Positions 7,605-16,575 of a stretch of 64,000 nt of DNA are shown here, piece after piece (position 1 is the first letter of the stretch; every line of letters begins with the position of its first letter). The DNA comes from Anaerosporomusa subterranea (GTDB lineage Bacteria > Bacillota > Negativicutes > Sporomusales > Acetonemataceae), in NCBI RefSeq assembly GCF_001611555.1, contig NZ_LSGP01000025.1, forward strand, positions 186,001-250,000, in the 5' to 3' direction. The position numbers and the translations under genes were made by a program. The notes under the pieces were generated by a model that was not told the origin of the DNA, searched no databases, and saw nothing but the letters and a program-made list of their open reading frames with translations.

Positions 7605-8792
7605 ATGAACAACGTACGACCAGAAACTAAGAAAGTTCCAAACTGGATTACATTCCTGTTAGCAATTGCATGTGGGGTTATTGTTGCAAATCTTTATTAT
7701 GCACAACCTTTAGTTGGCCCTATCAGTGCAGATACCCATCTTCCTCTGGCGTCAGCAGGATTAATCGTAACACTGACCCAAATTGGCTATGTTTTTGGGT
7801 TGTTATTTATTGTTCCGCTTAGCGATCTCATTGAAAATCGACGATTAGTTGTGTCAGCATTAGCAGTCGTTATTTGTGCATTAGTTGCAGCACCCCTGGC
7901 ATATAATGCGCTATTCTTTCTTGTGGCAGCAATGTTTATCGGACTAGGTTCAGTGGCAGCTCAAATATTGGTACCATATGCAGCCCATTTAGCAACAGAA
8001 GAGCGGCGAGGTCAAGTAGTAGGTAATGTGATGAGTGGACTACTGCTTGGAATAATGCTTGCCCGGCCGATAGCCAGCTTTATTACTGATCTTTGGGGAT
8101 GGCGGGCAGTCTTTACTCTATCTGCCGCCATTACTGCAATATTGGCTGGACTGTTGGCTTTAGTTCTTCCTGAGCGTAAACCTTCACCTACCATGAATTA
8201 TGGTGAATTGCTTAGCTCCTTGTGGTCACTTTTTAAAACAAAGGCTGTTTTACGCCGCCGTTCCTTATATCAAGCTTGTTTATTTGGCGCTTTTAGTCTG
8301 TTTTGGACAGTAATACCGTTATGGTTAGCTAGCCATTTCCATTTGTCACAGCAAGGGATTTCCTTATTCGCCCTTGCTGGTGTGGCCGGCGCCATAGCAG
8401 CTCCTATCGCGGGAAGATTGGCCGATAAAGGATGGACAAAAATATTGACGGGTGTGACACTTGTAATTGCGGCTCTATCTTTTTTACTTACTCATATATT
8501 TGAAGATCATTCAACAATAGCTTTAGCTATGCTAGTCATTGCAGCTATTACGTTAGATATGGCGGTATCCGGCAATCTCGTTCTCGGTCAGCGTGCGATT
8601 TATTCACTAGGAAGTGAAATACGTGGGCGCGTAAACGGAGTATTCATGGCTGTTTTCTTTATTGGTGGAGCGATCGGATCGGCATTCGGAGGCTGGGCAT
8701 ATGCTTATGGAGGCTGGATGTTCGCATCAATTTTAGGACTAAGCATGCCAGTTGCAGCATTATTATACTATTTCACGGAAAAAAACAATTAA
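7605..8792 (+). CDS. MFS transporter (drug or metabolite exporter)
   Basis: 395 residues with about twelve hydrophobic segments. ATG 7605 follows AAGGACGGG. The first half shows the MFS loop 2-3 motif region (SDLIENRRLVV) and the segment after helix 4 (EERRGQVVGNVMSGLLLGIM), which is typical of the YnfM/YgaY-like exporter group. It is an inner-membrane proton-driven exporter; the substrate cannot be inferred. The upstream tandem palindromes and the broken divergent TetR gene suggest former repression by that regulator. A strong terminator follows. Confidence 0.85.
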   Translation: MNNVRPETKKVPNWITFLLAIACGVIVANLYYAQPLVGPISADTHLPLASAGLIVTLTQIGYVFGLLFIVPLSDLIENRRLVVSALAVVICALVAAPLAYNALFFLVAAMFIGLGSVAAQILVPYAAHLATEERRGQVVGNVMSGLLLGIMLARPIASFITDLWGWRAVFTLSAAITAILAGLLALVLPERKPSPTMNYGELLSSLWSLFKTKAVLRRRSLYQACLFGAFSLFWTVIPLWLASHFHLSQQGISLFALAGVAGAIAAPIAGRLADKGWTKILTGVTLVIAALSFLLTHIFEDHSTIALAMLVIAAITLDMAVSGNLVLGQRAIYSLGSEIRGRVNGVFMAVFFIGGAIGSAFGGWAYAYGGWMFASILGLSMPVAALLYYFTEKNN

Positions 8793-8834
8793 TGTATATT
8801 GATAGACACTCTTTTTATTTCCGATTTTTAAGTG

Positions 8835-8876
8835 AAAAGCCACAACCCCTCAATTTGTCAAGGGCTGTGGCTTTTT
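8835..8876 (+). terminator. Rho-independent terminator
   Basis: AAAAGCCACA pairs with TGTGGCTTTT around a loop holding a CCC/GGG inner pair, followed by T residues. It ends the MFS gene. Confidence 0.8.
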
Positions 8877-8920
8877 CACTATTTTCAACAATACGCATCT
8901 CTCTCACTAATCGTAGAAAG

Positions 8921-9342
8921 AATGTTACTTTTATGAACATGGCACCACTGTCATTTTAAATACTGTTTACAACTTTTGAAAAGCCAGTAAATCCAGTCCC
9001 TACATGGCTCTATCACCACTTCTATTACATGTCATTTAATATTCCATTACATGCCATACAGAATCTGTAGAACCCATATGTTATCTAACTTTGCAAACTC
9101 TTAAATTCACTTCTATAACATGCCACGCTGAGTTGTTGAACCTCAAAATGGGACTGACTATAAAGAGAAAAACGCAAGCCTATGCACCCAAAAGTGGTGC
9201 CAGCTTGCGTTTTTTCATGTCATTACTCTGGAACGGTGGATTATTATTTTCTAAACGCTTATTTTGGGGTCCATAACATGCCGCGCGTACAATCAAATCT
9301 TAATATAATATTAGTCAACAACTTGATCAATATTATATTAAA
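8921..9342. repeat. Dispersed repeat, copy 4, with insertion
   Basis: The left half follows copies 2 and 3 (motifs near 8932, 9021, 9042, 9112). It is then interrupted after about 9155 by a 110-base segment holding a terminator, after which the tail resumes with CCATAACATGCCGCG (9271) and a hairpin TTAATATAATATTAGTCAA / TTGATCAATATTATATTAA. The stem bases differ from the other copies but remain paired. No gene in 8793-9463. Confidence 0.75.
9171..9216 (+). terminator. Terminator-like hairpin inside repeat copy 4
   Basis: AACGCAAGC and GCTTGCGTT with six T after it. It has no gene upstream that needs it; it probably came with the inserted segment. Confidence 0.6.
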
Positions 9343-9463
9343 ACGCAAATCAAAATCACCTATAACTCCAAGAATCACCCGAAATACTTAATAGGAATAT
9401 ATTAACCTATAAAACATGCTACTCATTGTTAAAATGATCCACACCAGCTCATATTTATCTACG

Positions 9464-10078
9464 TTATTGCCTTTGTCTATTAATAAAATCAATAGTTTTC
9501 CTAATTGTTTCTTCACTTACCTCTGAGCAATAATTACTGGACCATGGATCAGCAAAGCCATGTAATGCATTAACTTGTACTATGCTAATATCTTCTTTGG
9601 TTGATAGCTCTTGCGTTAAGCTATTAATGTCAAAAGCCTCTTCCTTCCTCGGAAAGAAGAGTAGAGTAGGACACTTAGGAACGATATCTTTATAATCCCT
9701 TATTCGCGAACCGTAGAAACCAACTATTCCATTATACAGACCCTCCCGCTGACTACATAGCCAAGCTAACGTAGCTCCTATACTATAACCAATAATGAAG
9801 CGGTACTTATAATCATTTCGAATTTTCAATGACAATTTTTCAACCTGTTGTTGTGCAAAGCTAAATCCTACGTTTTGTATGAAATTCTTGTAAGCAATAA
9901 CCTCTTCCTCGGGGCTAAACGATTGACTTGGCAATAGCAGGTTCGGACAGATCACATCATTTTTTCCATTCGCGAGCATTTCGCAAATTTTTCTAATATG
10001 ATTATTAATCCCGTATATTTCATGCAATACAATAATAACAGTATCCGAATTACATTTAAAAACTATAGCGTTATCCAT
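9464..10078 (-). CDS. Dienelactone-hydrolase-like alpha/beta hydrolase
   Basis: 204 residues. The strand VIIVLHEIYG with its catalytic-site glutamate is typical of the dienelactone hydrolase group. The nucleophile elbow is GYSIGAT (Ser in place of the Cys of true dienelactone hydrolases), and the C-terminal histidine is in LHGFADPWS. Cytosolic, no signal peptide. ATG 10078 has a weak upstream site and overlaps the end of a degraded NTF2-like frame. Substrate unknown. Confidence 0.8.
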   Translation of the reverse strand: MDNAIVFKCNSDTVIIVLHEIYGINNHIRKICEMLANGKNDVICPNLLLPSQSFSPEEEVIAYKNFIQNVGFSFAQQQVEKLSLKIRNDYKYRFIIGYSIGATLAWLCSQREGLYNGIVGFYGSRIRDYKDIVPKCPTLLFFPRKEEAFDINSLTQELSTKEDISIVQVNALHGFADPWSSNYCSEVSEETIRKTIDFINRQRQ

Positions 10079-10236
10079 TCAGTTACTCTCCCATTATTTA
10101 CAAGGTTTTCCATTGTCCATTTGGCCATTGGGTCACTGAAAAGCTTATGTTCAGTCACACGAACAATCTTATCATCAGAATCCTACATCTTACTGGTGAA
10201 AGTATTTGCCCGATATAATCTAAATTTACGACGCAT
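10063..10236 (-). pseudogene. NTF2/SnoaL-like remnant (C-terminal end)
   Basis: A 58-codon frame reads KIVRVTEHKLFSDPMAKWTM and NNGRVTEW, resembling the end of NTF2-like (SnoaL) proteins, with one TAG at 10183-10185. It lies between the efflux adaptor and the hydrolase and overlaps both ends. Probably a decayed gene. Confidence 0.4.
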
Positions 10237-11323
10237 CTATAATTGCATAACTCTGTTTTATTTTATCAAGATTGCTCTTTATGACCCGGACTTCTGCTGG
10301 CACATTTGATGTAATCTCTGTAAACTCACCTTTCGTTTCACCAATATCCACTTGTTGGCGGACAGCTTTCCCATTATCTGCAATATAAATAAACGTTTGT
10401 CCCTGATTATCCTGTAATATTGCGGCGGTCGGGATAACAGGAACTGTCACTGAATCACCAGTGCTGATACGTATGTTAGCAGACATACCCGGTTTTAGTG
10501 TATCGGCTGCCTTGCTCGTAAATTTAATATGGACCCAAAAAGCAGAAACTTGGTTCGCCTCAACTGCTGGATAAATTGCGGCCACTTGACCCGTTATTGT
10601 TTGACTGGCTACTTCTATTGCAGCCGGAGCACTTAACTGAATACCATATAAATCAGACTGTTCTAATCTAACTACAGCCTCTATTGCTTGACCATTCCCT
10701 AAGGCCATTACTTGCTCACCTGCCTGAATCATCTTTCCCGGGGCTCTCGTTAAGCCAATCACTGTACCGTCAATGGGTGACTCAATGGTGACTGTCCGGT
10801 TTTCTGCTGTAGTTGTCGCTGATGCCGAGTTCTTGCTGCCAACCGAGCCACCCTGTACTGCTTGCAGTCGACTCTTGGCATTCTCCAGCTGTACACGGGA
10901 AATCCCCCCTAGTTCATACAACGCTTGATAACGGTTGTATTCCTCAAGCGCCTTGACATAATTAGACTGTGCTGCTTGAGATGGATTCGCCGCCGTATCA
11001 CCAGCGGCACCGGGAATCGCCTGCAGCTTAAACAGTGGCTGTCCTGCCTTGACTGATTGTTTCTCTGTTACAAATACATCACTGATACTGCCGGCAAACT
11101 CGGCATTCACTGGTATAGTAACTGCGTTTTTTACAGAACCAGCACGGATAATCGTCACCGGCTTATGTATCGTACTAACCGCAGCTGTAGTAACATGAAT
11201 AGGTGTACGTGAACCCGTAGTAATCGGTAAAAGCTCGCTGCGAACAGCTATAAATATGGCACATGCACATAACAATGCAGCCATTACTATGGGAGCGTAT
11301 TTTTTTAGAGTATCTTTTGCCAC
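10226..11323 (-). CDS. HlyD-family efflux periplasmic adaptor
   Basis: About 365 residues: one N-terminal transmembrane anchor (IVMAALLCACAIFIAV), a biotinyl-lipoyl-like hairpin (AGSISDVFVTEKQSVKAGQP), a short coiled-coil region (YVKALEEYNRYQALYELGGI), the second lipoyl half (IESPIDGTVIG) and beta-barrel segments. GTG 11323 is chosen because GGAG lies nine bases upstream; ATG 11332 is also in frame. Such adaptors join an inner-membrane pump to an outer-membrane channel, but no pump gene is adjacent, so it is an orphan. Confidence 0.8.
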   Translation of the reverse strand: MAKDTLKKYAPIVMAALLCACAIFIAVRSELLPITTGSRTPIHVTTAAVSTIHKPVTIIRAGSVKNAVTIPVNAEFAGSISDVFVTEKQSVKAGQPLFKLQAIPGAAGDTAANPSQAAQSNYVKALEEYNRYQALYELGGISRVQLENAKSRLQAVQGGSVGSKNSASATTTAENRTVTIESPIDGTVIGLTRAPGKMIQAGEQVMALGNGQAIEAVVRLEQSDLYGIQLSAPAAIEVASQTITGQVAAIYPAVEANQVSAFWVHIKFTSKAADTLKPGMSANIRISTGDSVTVPVIPTAAILQDNQGQTFIYIADNGKAVRQQVDIGETKGEFTEITSNVPAEVRVIKSNLDKIKQSYAIIDAS

Positions 11324-11494
11324 ATGAGTCATCTCCAATAATTGTGTAGTTGAGTAGTTAAGTCGTTACTATGTTCTCACTTCACACTTTTTCCGTCAAG
11401 TGTTGACATATTGCAGCCATAAGAAGAAAATAGTAAGGTGCATACCTATTGTACCACACCGGCATCGGACTTTTTAAATTTTGAGGTGTTATCC

Positions 11495-12136
11495 ATGACT
11501 GCTTGGCACGAAAGAGTTACCAAACAGCTTGCAGGCAGTATTACTACGCCCGCTATTCCTATACCATGGCTTATTTTCTTGGGCTCCTTCCTTATCCTTA
11601 TCGTAACAGGGCTTCTAGCACATTATCACCGCCCCCTGAGTGCCAACGCTATTGCCACAACATCACTGGCTTCCCGATCTGTGGGCGAGCTTGGGCAACC
11701 ACAAGCCCAGGCTATAGTGACAACAAGTACAGATATGCCCATAAACACGCCCGCCCTTTGGCCGGCTAGCGGGGCAATTACCTCCGGTTTTGGCTGGCGT
11801 AATCCCCCTGTGGAGGACGGTACTGAATTACACCAGGGAGTTGACATTGCCGTAGAAACAGGTACACCTGTCGTAGCAACTGCTAATGGCGTTGTTACAA
11901 AGAGCGGCTGGACGGGAGGCTATGGCAATCTTGTACAAATTGATCATGGCAATGGCATGGAGACCCTGTACGGACACAATTCACAGCTGGCTGTCAGTGT
12001 CGGCCAGAAGGTAAAAAAAGGTCAGGTTATTGCGTACGTCGGTAGTACCGGCGTTAGTACAGGCCCACATATTCACTATGAGGTAAGAGTAAATGGTACT
12101 GCCGTAAATCCCATGAGATTCATGGTTCGTTTTTAA
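11495..12136 (+). CDS. M23 (LytM-type) peptidoglycan endopeptidase, membrane-anchored
   Basis: 213 residues from ATG 11495, with GAGGTG six bases upstream (the longer frame to 11438 lacks such a site). One transmembrane segment (WLIFLGSFLILIVTGLLA) near residue 28-45, a linker, then the M23 domain: GFGWRNPP, HQGVDIAVETGTPVVA (zinc His and Asp), VQIDHGNGMETLYGHNS, and GPHIHYEVRVNG (catalytic HxH). It cleaves peptide cross-links in the periplasmic wall. Divergent from the efflux adaptor. Confidence 0.9.
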   Translation: MTAWHERVTKQLAGSITTPAIPIPWLIFLGSFLILIVTGLLAHYHRPLSANAIATTSLASRSVGELGQPQAQAIVTTSTDMPINTPALWPASGAITSGFGWRNPPVEDGTELHQGVDIAVETGTPVVATANGVVTKSGWTGGYGNLVQIDHGNGMETLYGHNSQLAVSVGQKVKKGQVIAYVGSTGVSTGPHIHYEVRVNGTAVNPMRFMVRF

Positions 12137-12215
12137 GTTTTTGAGTCTCTTGGTCGAGGATAAACTAGCATTATAACATAGTTAATCCGTCTATATTATG
12201 ACTATATATAATACT

Positions 12216-12256
12216 AAAAAGGCCGTACTCACTATTTGAGTACGGCCTTTTTTCCA
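12216..12256 (+). terminator. Rho-independent terminator
   Basis: AAAAAGGCCGTACTC pairs with GAGTACGGCCTTTTT over a short loop. Strong; ends the M23 gene and may work in both directions. Confidence 0.9.
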
Positions 12257-12435
12257 GCTTCCATTCCAATGGTACGGCAAGATACGAAAACAATAATATC
12301 ATACTGCATACGCTCTGCAGTCGTTTCCATAACATCGTCGCTTAATGATGTGAAATGGCATATCAATTCCAGTAAAAATTACGTCAGAGGTAATAATTGT
12401 AACTTATCCATTACAAATATTACATACCATTAATG

Positions 12436-12760
12436 TTATTCTAAATTATGTGGAATACGACGCTCAAAATGCTTATATATCAATAATGCGGATAATATCA
12501 AAGTTAGCATTTCAGCTATAGGTACAGTTAGCCATATGCCTTTTATACCAAATATCTGCGGCAACATGACAATGCCTATACCTATCCATACAATGCCTTT
12601 ACTTAAAGCAATTAATGATTACAAATAGCGGTAAAAAAAACTGATGCGACGATATTCAATCCATTTACTATAAATGCGAAAGAGTACAGTTTCGCACCGT
12701 AAATAGCAAAGTTAAGAACATGCTCATTATTAGTATCTAAAAAATGGTAACAATAGTTGC
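12436..12760 (-). pseudogene. MATE efflux protein remnant (C-terminal helices)
   Basis: Two frames give the last helices of a MATE transporter: YGAKLYSFAFIVNGLNIVAS, VFFTAI, then after a frameshift near 12615-12625 LSKGIVWIGIGIVMLPQIFG and the end RRIPHNLE. The N-terminal three quarters are absent and the start of the HxlR pseudogene borders the break. Inactive. Confidence 0.7.
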
Positions 12761-12777
12761 TTTTACTGGAGGTTTGA

Positions 12778-13050
12778 ATGAAAAATATTAAACTTTGCCC
12801 GATAGAAGAAACGGTCAATCTCATAGGGCATAAATGGAAAGTACTTATCTTAAGAAACTTGTTGAATAAAAGCCCTCAGCGTTTTAGTGATCTTCTCCGG
12901 GGCATTAACGGGATAAGCCAGAAAATGCTGACACAGCAACTTCGTCAGATGGAGCAAGATGGTCTTATTTTCTGAAAGATTTATCCAGAAGTTCCACCTA
13001 AGGTTGAGTATTCTTTATCTGAACTCGGCTGGAGCCTGCAGCCTAATTAG
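12778..13050 (+). pseudogene. HxlR-family regulator with nonsense mutation
   Basis: ATG 12778 (GGAGG upstream) opens a typical HxlR winged helix: CPIEETVNLIGHKWKVLILR, then MLTQQLRQMEQDGLIF. TGA at 12973-12975 replaces the usual Arg codon, and the frame goes on as KIYPEVPPKVEYSLSELGWS, ending QPN at 13050, short of the normal C-terminal helix. The change is a single transition (CGA to TGA) plus truncation. It probably once controlled the adjoining MATE gene. Confidence 0.8.
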
Positions 13051-13480
13051 CATTTGGGGGAAAAACTATTTAGTAACAAAAGGTAGACATCAAAATAATT
13101 TTATTGATGATTAATTTTTCTTTAGCTTATATTCCTATTTTTAAAATTTGGTGCAATTAGGTAAGCGTTTTCTAATCATGTCACAGGATATCGCCTTTCT
13201 TCTTTTGTAAACGGCTACTGTATAGCTCTTACAGGTAATAACGAATAAGATAAGAACAGGAGATGTGTCATCTACACATCTCTGTCAGCACTCATGTACT
13301 ATATTTTAATCAAATCAATATTTATACTATATTCCGAATAAATATAAGTGGCTGGAAACCATAGCTTTGAATAAACATCCCCATTGTGTGACATTCCTAC
13401 TTTATCACTAAATAAGGCATCCGTAAGAAAAACTGCTGGTTTTTATACGGTGATCCCTTTCTCCCGCTAATCGCAAAGAC
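13051..13480. other. Intergenic stretch without recognised gene
   Basis: AT-rich. It holds a hairpin GAGATGTGT / ACACATCTC (13260-13282) and, near 13447-13475, a CTCCCGCTAATCGCAAAG segment that resembles the left flank of the dispersed repeat. No frame was recognised. Confidence 0.4.
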
Positions 13481-13521
13481 AAAAAAACGACTATTTATCC
13501 TTTAGTAGACAAATAGCCGTT
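13481..13521 (-). terminator. Rho-independent terminator of the multicopper oxidase gene
   Basis: On the minus strand AACGGCTATTT pairs with AAATAGTCGTT and is followed by T residues. It lies 180 bases past the multicopper oxidase stop. Confidence 0.65.
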
Positions 13522-13697
13522 CCTATTTGTGTAAAATTCTTGTATGGCAGCGGAGAGTAAACGCACCCTAACCACTGATCAGGTTGGCTAATCTATCGCT
13601 GGAATTGGTTACTTTAGCAAATGTGTCATCAATCTGAGGCAAAATCGTTCTCTCCGAATGGCGGCACCGCCTGACGTAACCGGGATAGAGCATAAGG

Positions 13698-15131
13698 TCA
13701 CTGATCGCAGTCACCATCATCCCGTACAGGGCAGCCACAGTTACAGTCAGGAGCATCAATTTGCATAAAACAGAGTTGACCGCCGGGGTACAGACATTGA
13801 TCTTCTGACTCAGGGTTAGCTAAATCCTTAGGAGTAGTCGCCTTATAATCATCATGATTATGCATGATATAAAACTGCGGGAAAAATTGATCAGGGTGCT
13901 GTCCGTAATTATAAAAGTTAAAGAGCCTATTATATGGGCCGTTGCCAGTAAACGTTCCTTCTTCAGGTATACTTTGCCAGAGTTGTTGCCCAGAAGCAAT
14001 TTCGGCCGCTTTTACCTGCTCCATAAGTGAATTAATAATCCCTGCAAAGCCGTGATTGACATATTGGCCATACAACGGTTGTTTGTTATCGGCAGTTATA
14101 AGAAGATCATAGCTTTCTCCAGACCCTATAAGTTGAGTAAACGCCATTTGTGAGTTCTTAGATTTCGGATTAGCTGACATGGGATGAGCATCTTTACCGA
14201 TAATACGGAAATGCCAGCCATGGATATGCCATGGTATGGCCTGATAGCCCATATTAATTAACCGGATAAGAAATCTTTCCCCAGTTTTTACGTGAACGTA
14301 GGAATCATACCCTTCCGGAATAGAGTAAGCACCCAAGCTGTCCGGTACTTGCGTAGGCAAAAGAGTGTCAGGAAAGGAACGGCCATTCACTAGCCAAGCG
14401 GTTGGTTTGAAATCCGCCGGGCAAAACCTTTTGCCTTCAAGGACATACTGGTGCCATATTTGGTCAATATCGGAAAGCAACAAAACATACTCCTTCTCAA
14501 AGAAGGTATGTTTGTTGGCATAGGCAAAATTTCTATTGCTATACCCCTCGGGTATACAGACTCCTTCACAGTGTAAATGTTCCATTGACGGGTAGACGAT
14601 TAACGCACCGTACATACCCATTTGGACGTGTTCGGCAGCTTCTTGGTGGCAATGATAAAAATACGTGCCTGGATGTTCCGGTACGAAATAATATGTTATA
14701 GCCTGGTTAGGATCAACTGAAGGATCTGGCATTGCACATTTAGGCATCATTCCATCATGCATCTGCATGGGAACGCCAAAGGAGGTTTCAGGAACACCAT
14801 CAAGCTGTGTGGCCACATGTCCGCCATGGATATGAATGGAGTGGACATCGGGAAGATCCGGACGGTACTTCATACCGAGATTAACCAACGTAATAAACAA
14901 TTGATCTCCACAATCCACATCAATGCGCGGGGAAGGAAAACTGGCTTTACCAAAAAATTGGCCGCCATTTTCAACAGCGAACTCCGGATTTATTATGACT
15001 CCATCCTTTTCATATAGACCGCCGGCAAACCCCCAGATATAAAGCTCAGTCCTAGGGCCGCAGGGGTCCGGAGTTAAGGGAAGCATGATCTTATTATCAG
15101 TTGCAAACAGATTATATCTCACAATCGCCAT
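13698..15131 (-). CDS. Multicopper oxidase with Cys-rich tail
   Basis: About 477 residues from ATG 15131, which has GAGAGGAG upstream; the longer frame to 15632 would overlap the divergent hydrolase gene and has no homology. Copper motifs: HSIHIHGGH near residue 97-105, FYHCHQEAAEH near 158-168, PWHIHGWHF near 325. The last site is YIMHNHDDYKAT rather than the usual HCHxxxH. The tail ends CNCGC, a possible metal site. No signal peptide, so it may be cytosolic or spore-coat bound (as CotA is); that is inference. Probable phenol or metal oxidase. Confidence 0.88.
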   Translation of the reverse strand: MAIVRYNLFATDNKIMLPLTPDPCGPRTELYIWGFAGGLYEKDGVIINPEFAVENGGQFFGKASFPSPRIDVDCGDQLFITLVNLGMKYRPDLPDVHSIHIHGGHVATQLDGVPETSFGVPMQMHDGMMPKCAMPDPSVDPNQAITYYFVPEHPGTYFYHCHQEAAEHVQMGMYGALIVYPSMEHLHCEGVCIPEGYSNRNFAYANKHTFFEKEYVLLLSDIDQIWHQYVLEGKRFCPADFKPTAWLVNGRSFPDTLLPTQVPDSLGAYSIPEGYDSYVHVKTGERFLIRLINMGYQAIPWHIHGWHFRIIGKDAHPMSANPKSKNSQMAFTQLIGSGESYDLLITADNKQPLYGQYVNHGFAGIINSLMEQVKAAEIASGQQLWQSIPEEGTFTGNGPYNRLFNFYNYGQHPDQFFPQFYIMHNHDDYKATTPKDLANPESEDQCLYPGGQLCFMQIDAPDCNCGCPVRDDGDCDQ

Positions 15132-15254
15132 TTGATCTACTCCTCTCTCCAAATCATCTGTTTTATCTTTGCGGGAGGATAGGTGCCCTAGCATTTTTAC
15201 TTCCCTGCGAGTTATTTGGGACAGTATTTTGTTAATGGCAGGTATCCTCTGAGT

Positions 15255-15294
15255 CTTACTTGGGAAGCAAGGAGCGGGAGGCTTCCCCAGTAAG
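15255..15294. other. Stem-loop in the multicopper oxidase upstream region
   Basis: CTTACTTGGGAAGC and GCTTCCCCAGTAAG pair with one mismatch around a 12-base loop. It lies in the probable 5' leader of the oxidase and could be regulatory. No T run. Confidence 0.45.
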
Positions 15295-15429
15295 AGTTCT
15301 ACCATCATATTCCATAAAATCCCTACATGCATAAATATATGGGATATCTTGCTACATAATATGTTATCTAGTTGAAAAAGGTTCAGTTGGCCTTCGGGGT
15401 AAGGCTTTATCTTGAGACCTCCTTTCGCC

Positions 15430-15472
15430 GGTATCACACTATTAGTACCAAGTGAATAAAATATTATGTAAA
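15430..15472 (+). repeat. 43-bp repeat (copy A) in the promoter region of the alpha/beta hydrolase
   Basis: GGTATCACACTATTAGTACC begins a 43-bp block found again at 28987-29029 with three differences. It starts with GGTA and closes TACC (short inverted ends) and contains TATTATGT at a position suited to a -10 box. It likely marks a shared operator or promoter; the second copy has no clear gene. Confidence 0.5.
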
Positions 15473-15497
15473 GGTTTAGATTTAACGGAGGCTCAAT

Positions 15498-16316
15498 ATG
15501 GGATTCTATATTAAAGTAGAACCAGACGTAAAGATTTATGTAGAAGACCTTAACCCAGAGGGCGAGAAAACAATCGTGTTTATACACGGTTGGCCAGCGA
15601 ATCATAAGATGTTTGAATATCAGTTTGACCAACTTCCCAAGATGGGATATCGATGCGTTGGAATAGACAGTAGAGGATTCGGTAATTCCGATAAGCCTTG
15701 GGAAGGCTACGACTACGATACTGCGTCAGACGATATTCGCTGTGTGGTCGAAGCACTCGATTTGCAAGATTTCACACTTGGGGGTCATTCCACGGGGGGA
15801 GCGATTGCCATTCGATATATGGCCCGCCACAAGGGATATGGGGTATCCAAACTCGCCCTTTTTGCAGCTGCAGCTCCCAGTCTGATTCAACGTCCATATT
15901 TTCCTTACGGATTGCAAAAAGAAGATGTAAACAAAATCATTCAAGAAACATCTAATGACCGTCCAGCAATGTTGCGGGGATTTGGAGATATGTTTTTCTT
16001 CCAGCATGTATCTCAGGCTTTCTCAGATTGGTTCTTCCAACTGGGATTACAGGCGGCAGGTTGGTCCACAGCGGCAGTTTCATCCTCCTGGATAGACGAA
16101 GAACTATTTTCTGATCTTGGAGAAATACACGTCCCCACTTTAATTCTTCATGGTATCCATGACAAAGTTTGTTTATTCCCATTAGCAATTGCCCAACATG
16201 AAGGAATCAGAAACTCCAAGCTTGTGCCATTCAAATACAGCGGTCATGGTTTGTTTTATGACGAGCGCGATAAGTTTAATAAGGAATTGACACAATTTAT
16301 TGAGGAATGCATTTGA
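15498..16316 (+). CDS. Alpha/beta hydrolase (haloperoxidase-like)
   Basis: 272 residues, ATG preceded by GGAGG. Oxyanion motif FIHGWPANHKMF (residues 29-40), GIDSRGFGNSDKP, the nucleophile elbow GGHSTGGA near residue 97, acid LHGIHDKV near 220 and histidine SGHGLFYDE near 250. Length and motifs fit the non-haem chloroperoxidase/esterase group of serine hydrolases. Cytosolic. Divergent from the multicopper oxidase, so the two may share control. Confidence 0.85.
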   Translation: MGFYIKVEPDVKIYVEDLNPEGEKTIVFIHGWPANHKMFEYQFDQLPKMGYRCVGIDSRGFGNSDKPWEGYDYDTASDDIRCVVEALDLQDFTLGGHSTGGAIAIRYMARHKGYGVSKLALFAAAAPSLIQRPYFPYGLQKEDVNKIIQETSNDRPAMLRGFGDMFFFQHVSQAFSDWFFQLGLQAAGWSTAAVSSSWIDEELFSDLGEIHVPTLILHGIHDKVCLFPLAIAQHEGIRNSKLVPFKYSGHGLFYDERDKFNKELTQFIEECI

Positions 16317-16362
16317 AAATAAATACGGTCTCCGTGAACTAATCTTCGTGATATGGTGAACA

Positions 16363-16396
16363 AAATTATCCTCGCCTATATTGGCGAGGATAATTT
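16363..16396 (+). terminator. Terminator-like hairpin
   Basis: AAATTATCCTCGCC and GGCGAGGATAATTT form a perfect 14-bp stem with a six-base loop after the hydrolase gene. It lacks a long T run but is well placed. Confidence 0.65.
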
Positions 16397-16411
16397 GCGC
16401 TAATTATAAAA

Positions 16412-16575
16412 GATGTTACTTTTATGAATATGGCACCACTCTCACTTAAAATACTGTTTACAAGTTTTGAAAAGCCAGTAAAACCGAGCCCTATAAGGCT
16501 CTATCGACGCTTCTATTACATGATATTCCATTACGTGTCATACAGAATCTGGTATGTTATCTAGATTTGCGCCTT
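16412..16575. repeat. Dispersed repeat, copy 5 (3' truncated)
   Basis: Begins ATGTTACTTTTATGAATATG and follows the other copies to about 16570, where it runs into the stop codon of the ABC-F gene. The last motif and the end hairpin are missing. Confidence 0.75.

Noticed and set aside
12255-12345. Minus-strand frame reading IIVFVSCRTIGMEAGKK
   Set aside because: Protein-like, but it overlaps the terminator and has no start; too short to name.
13568-13759. 63-codon frame ending after the multicopper oxidase
   Set aside because: Overlaps the 3' end of that gene in another frame and has no ribosome site or recognised family.
15132-15632. Longer multicopper oxidase frame reaching 15632
   Set aside because: It would overlap the divergent hydrolase gene and lacks family similarity; ATG 15131 has a good ribosome site.
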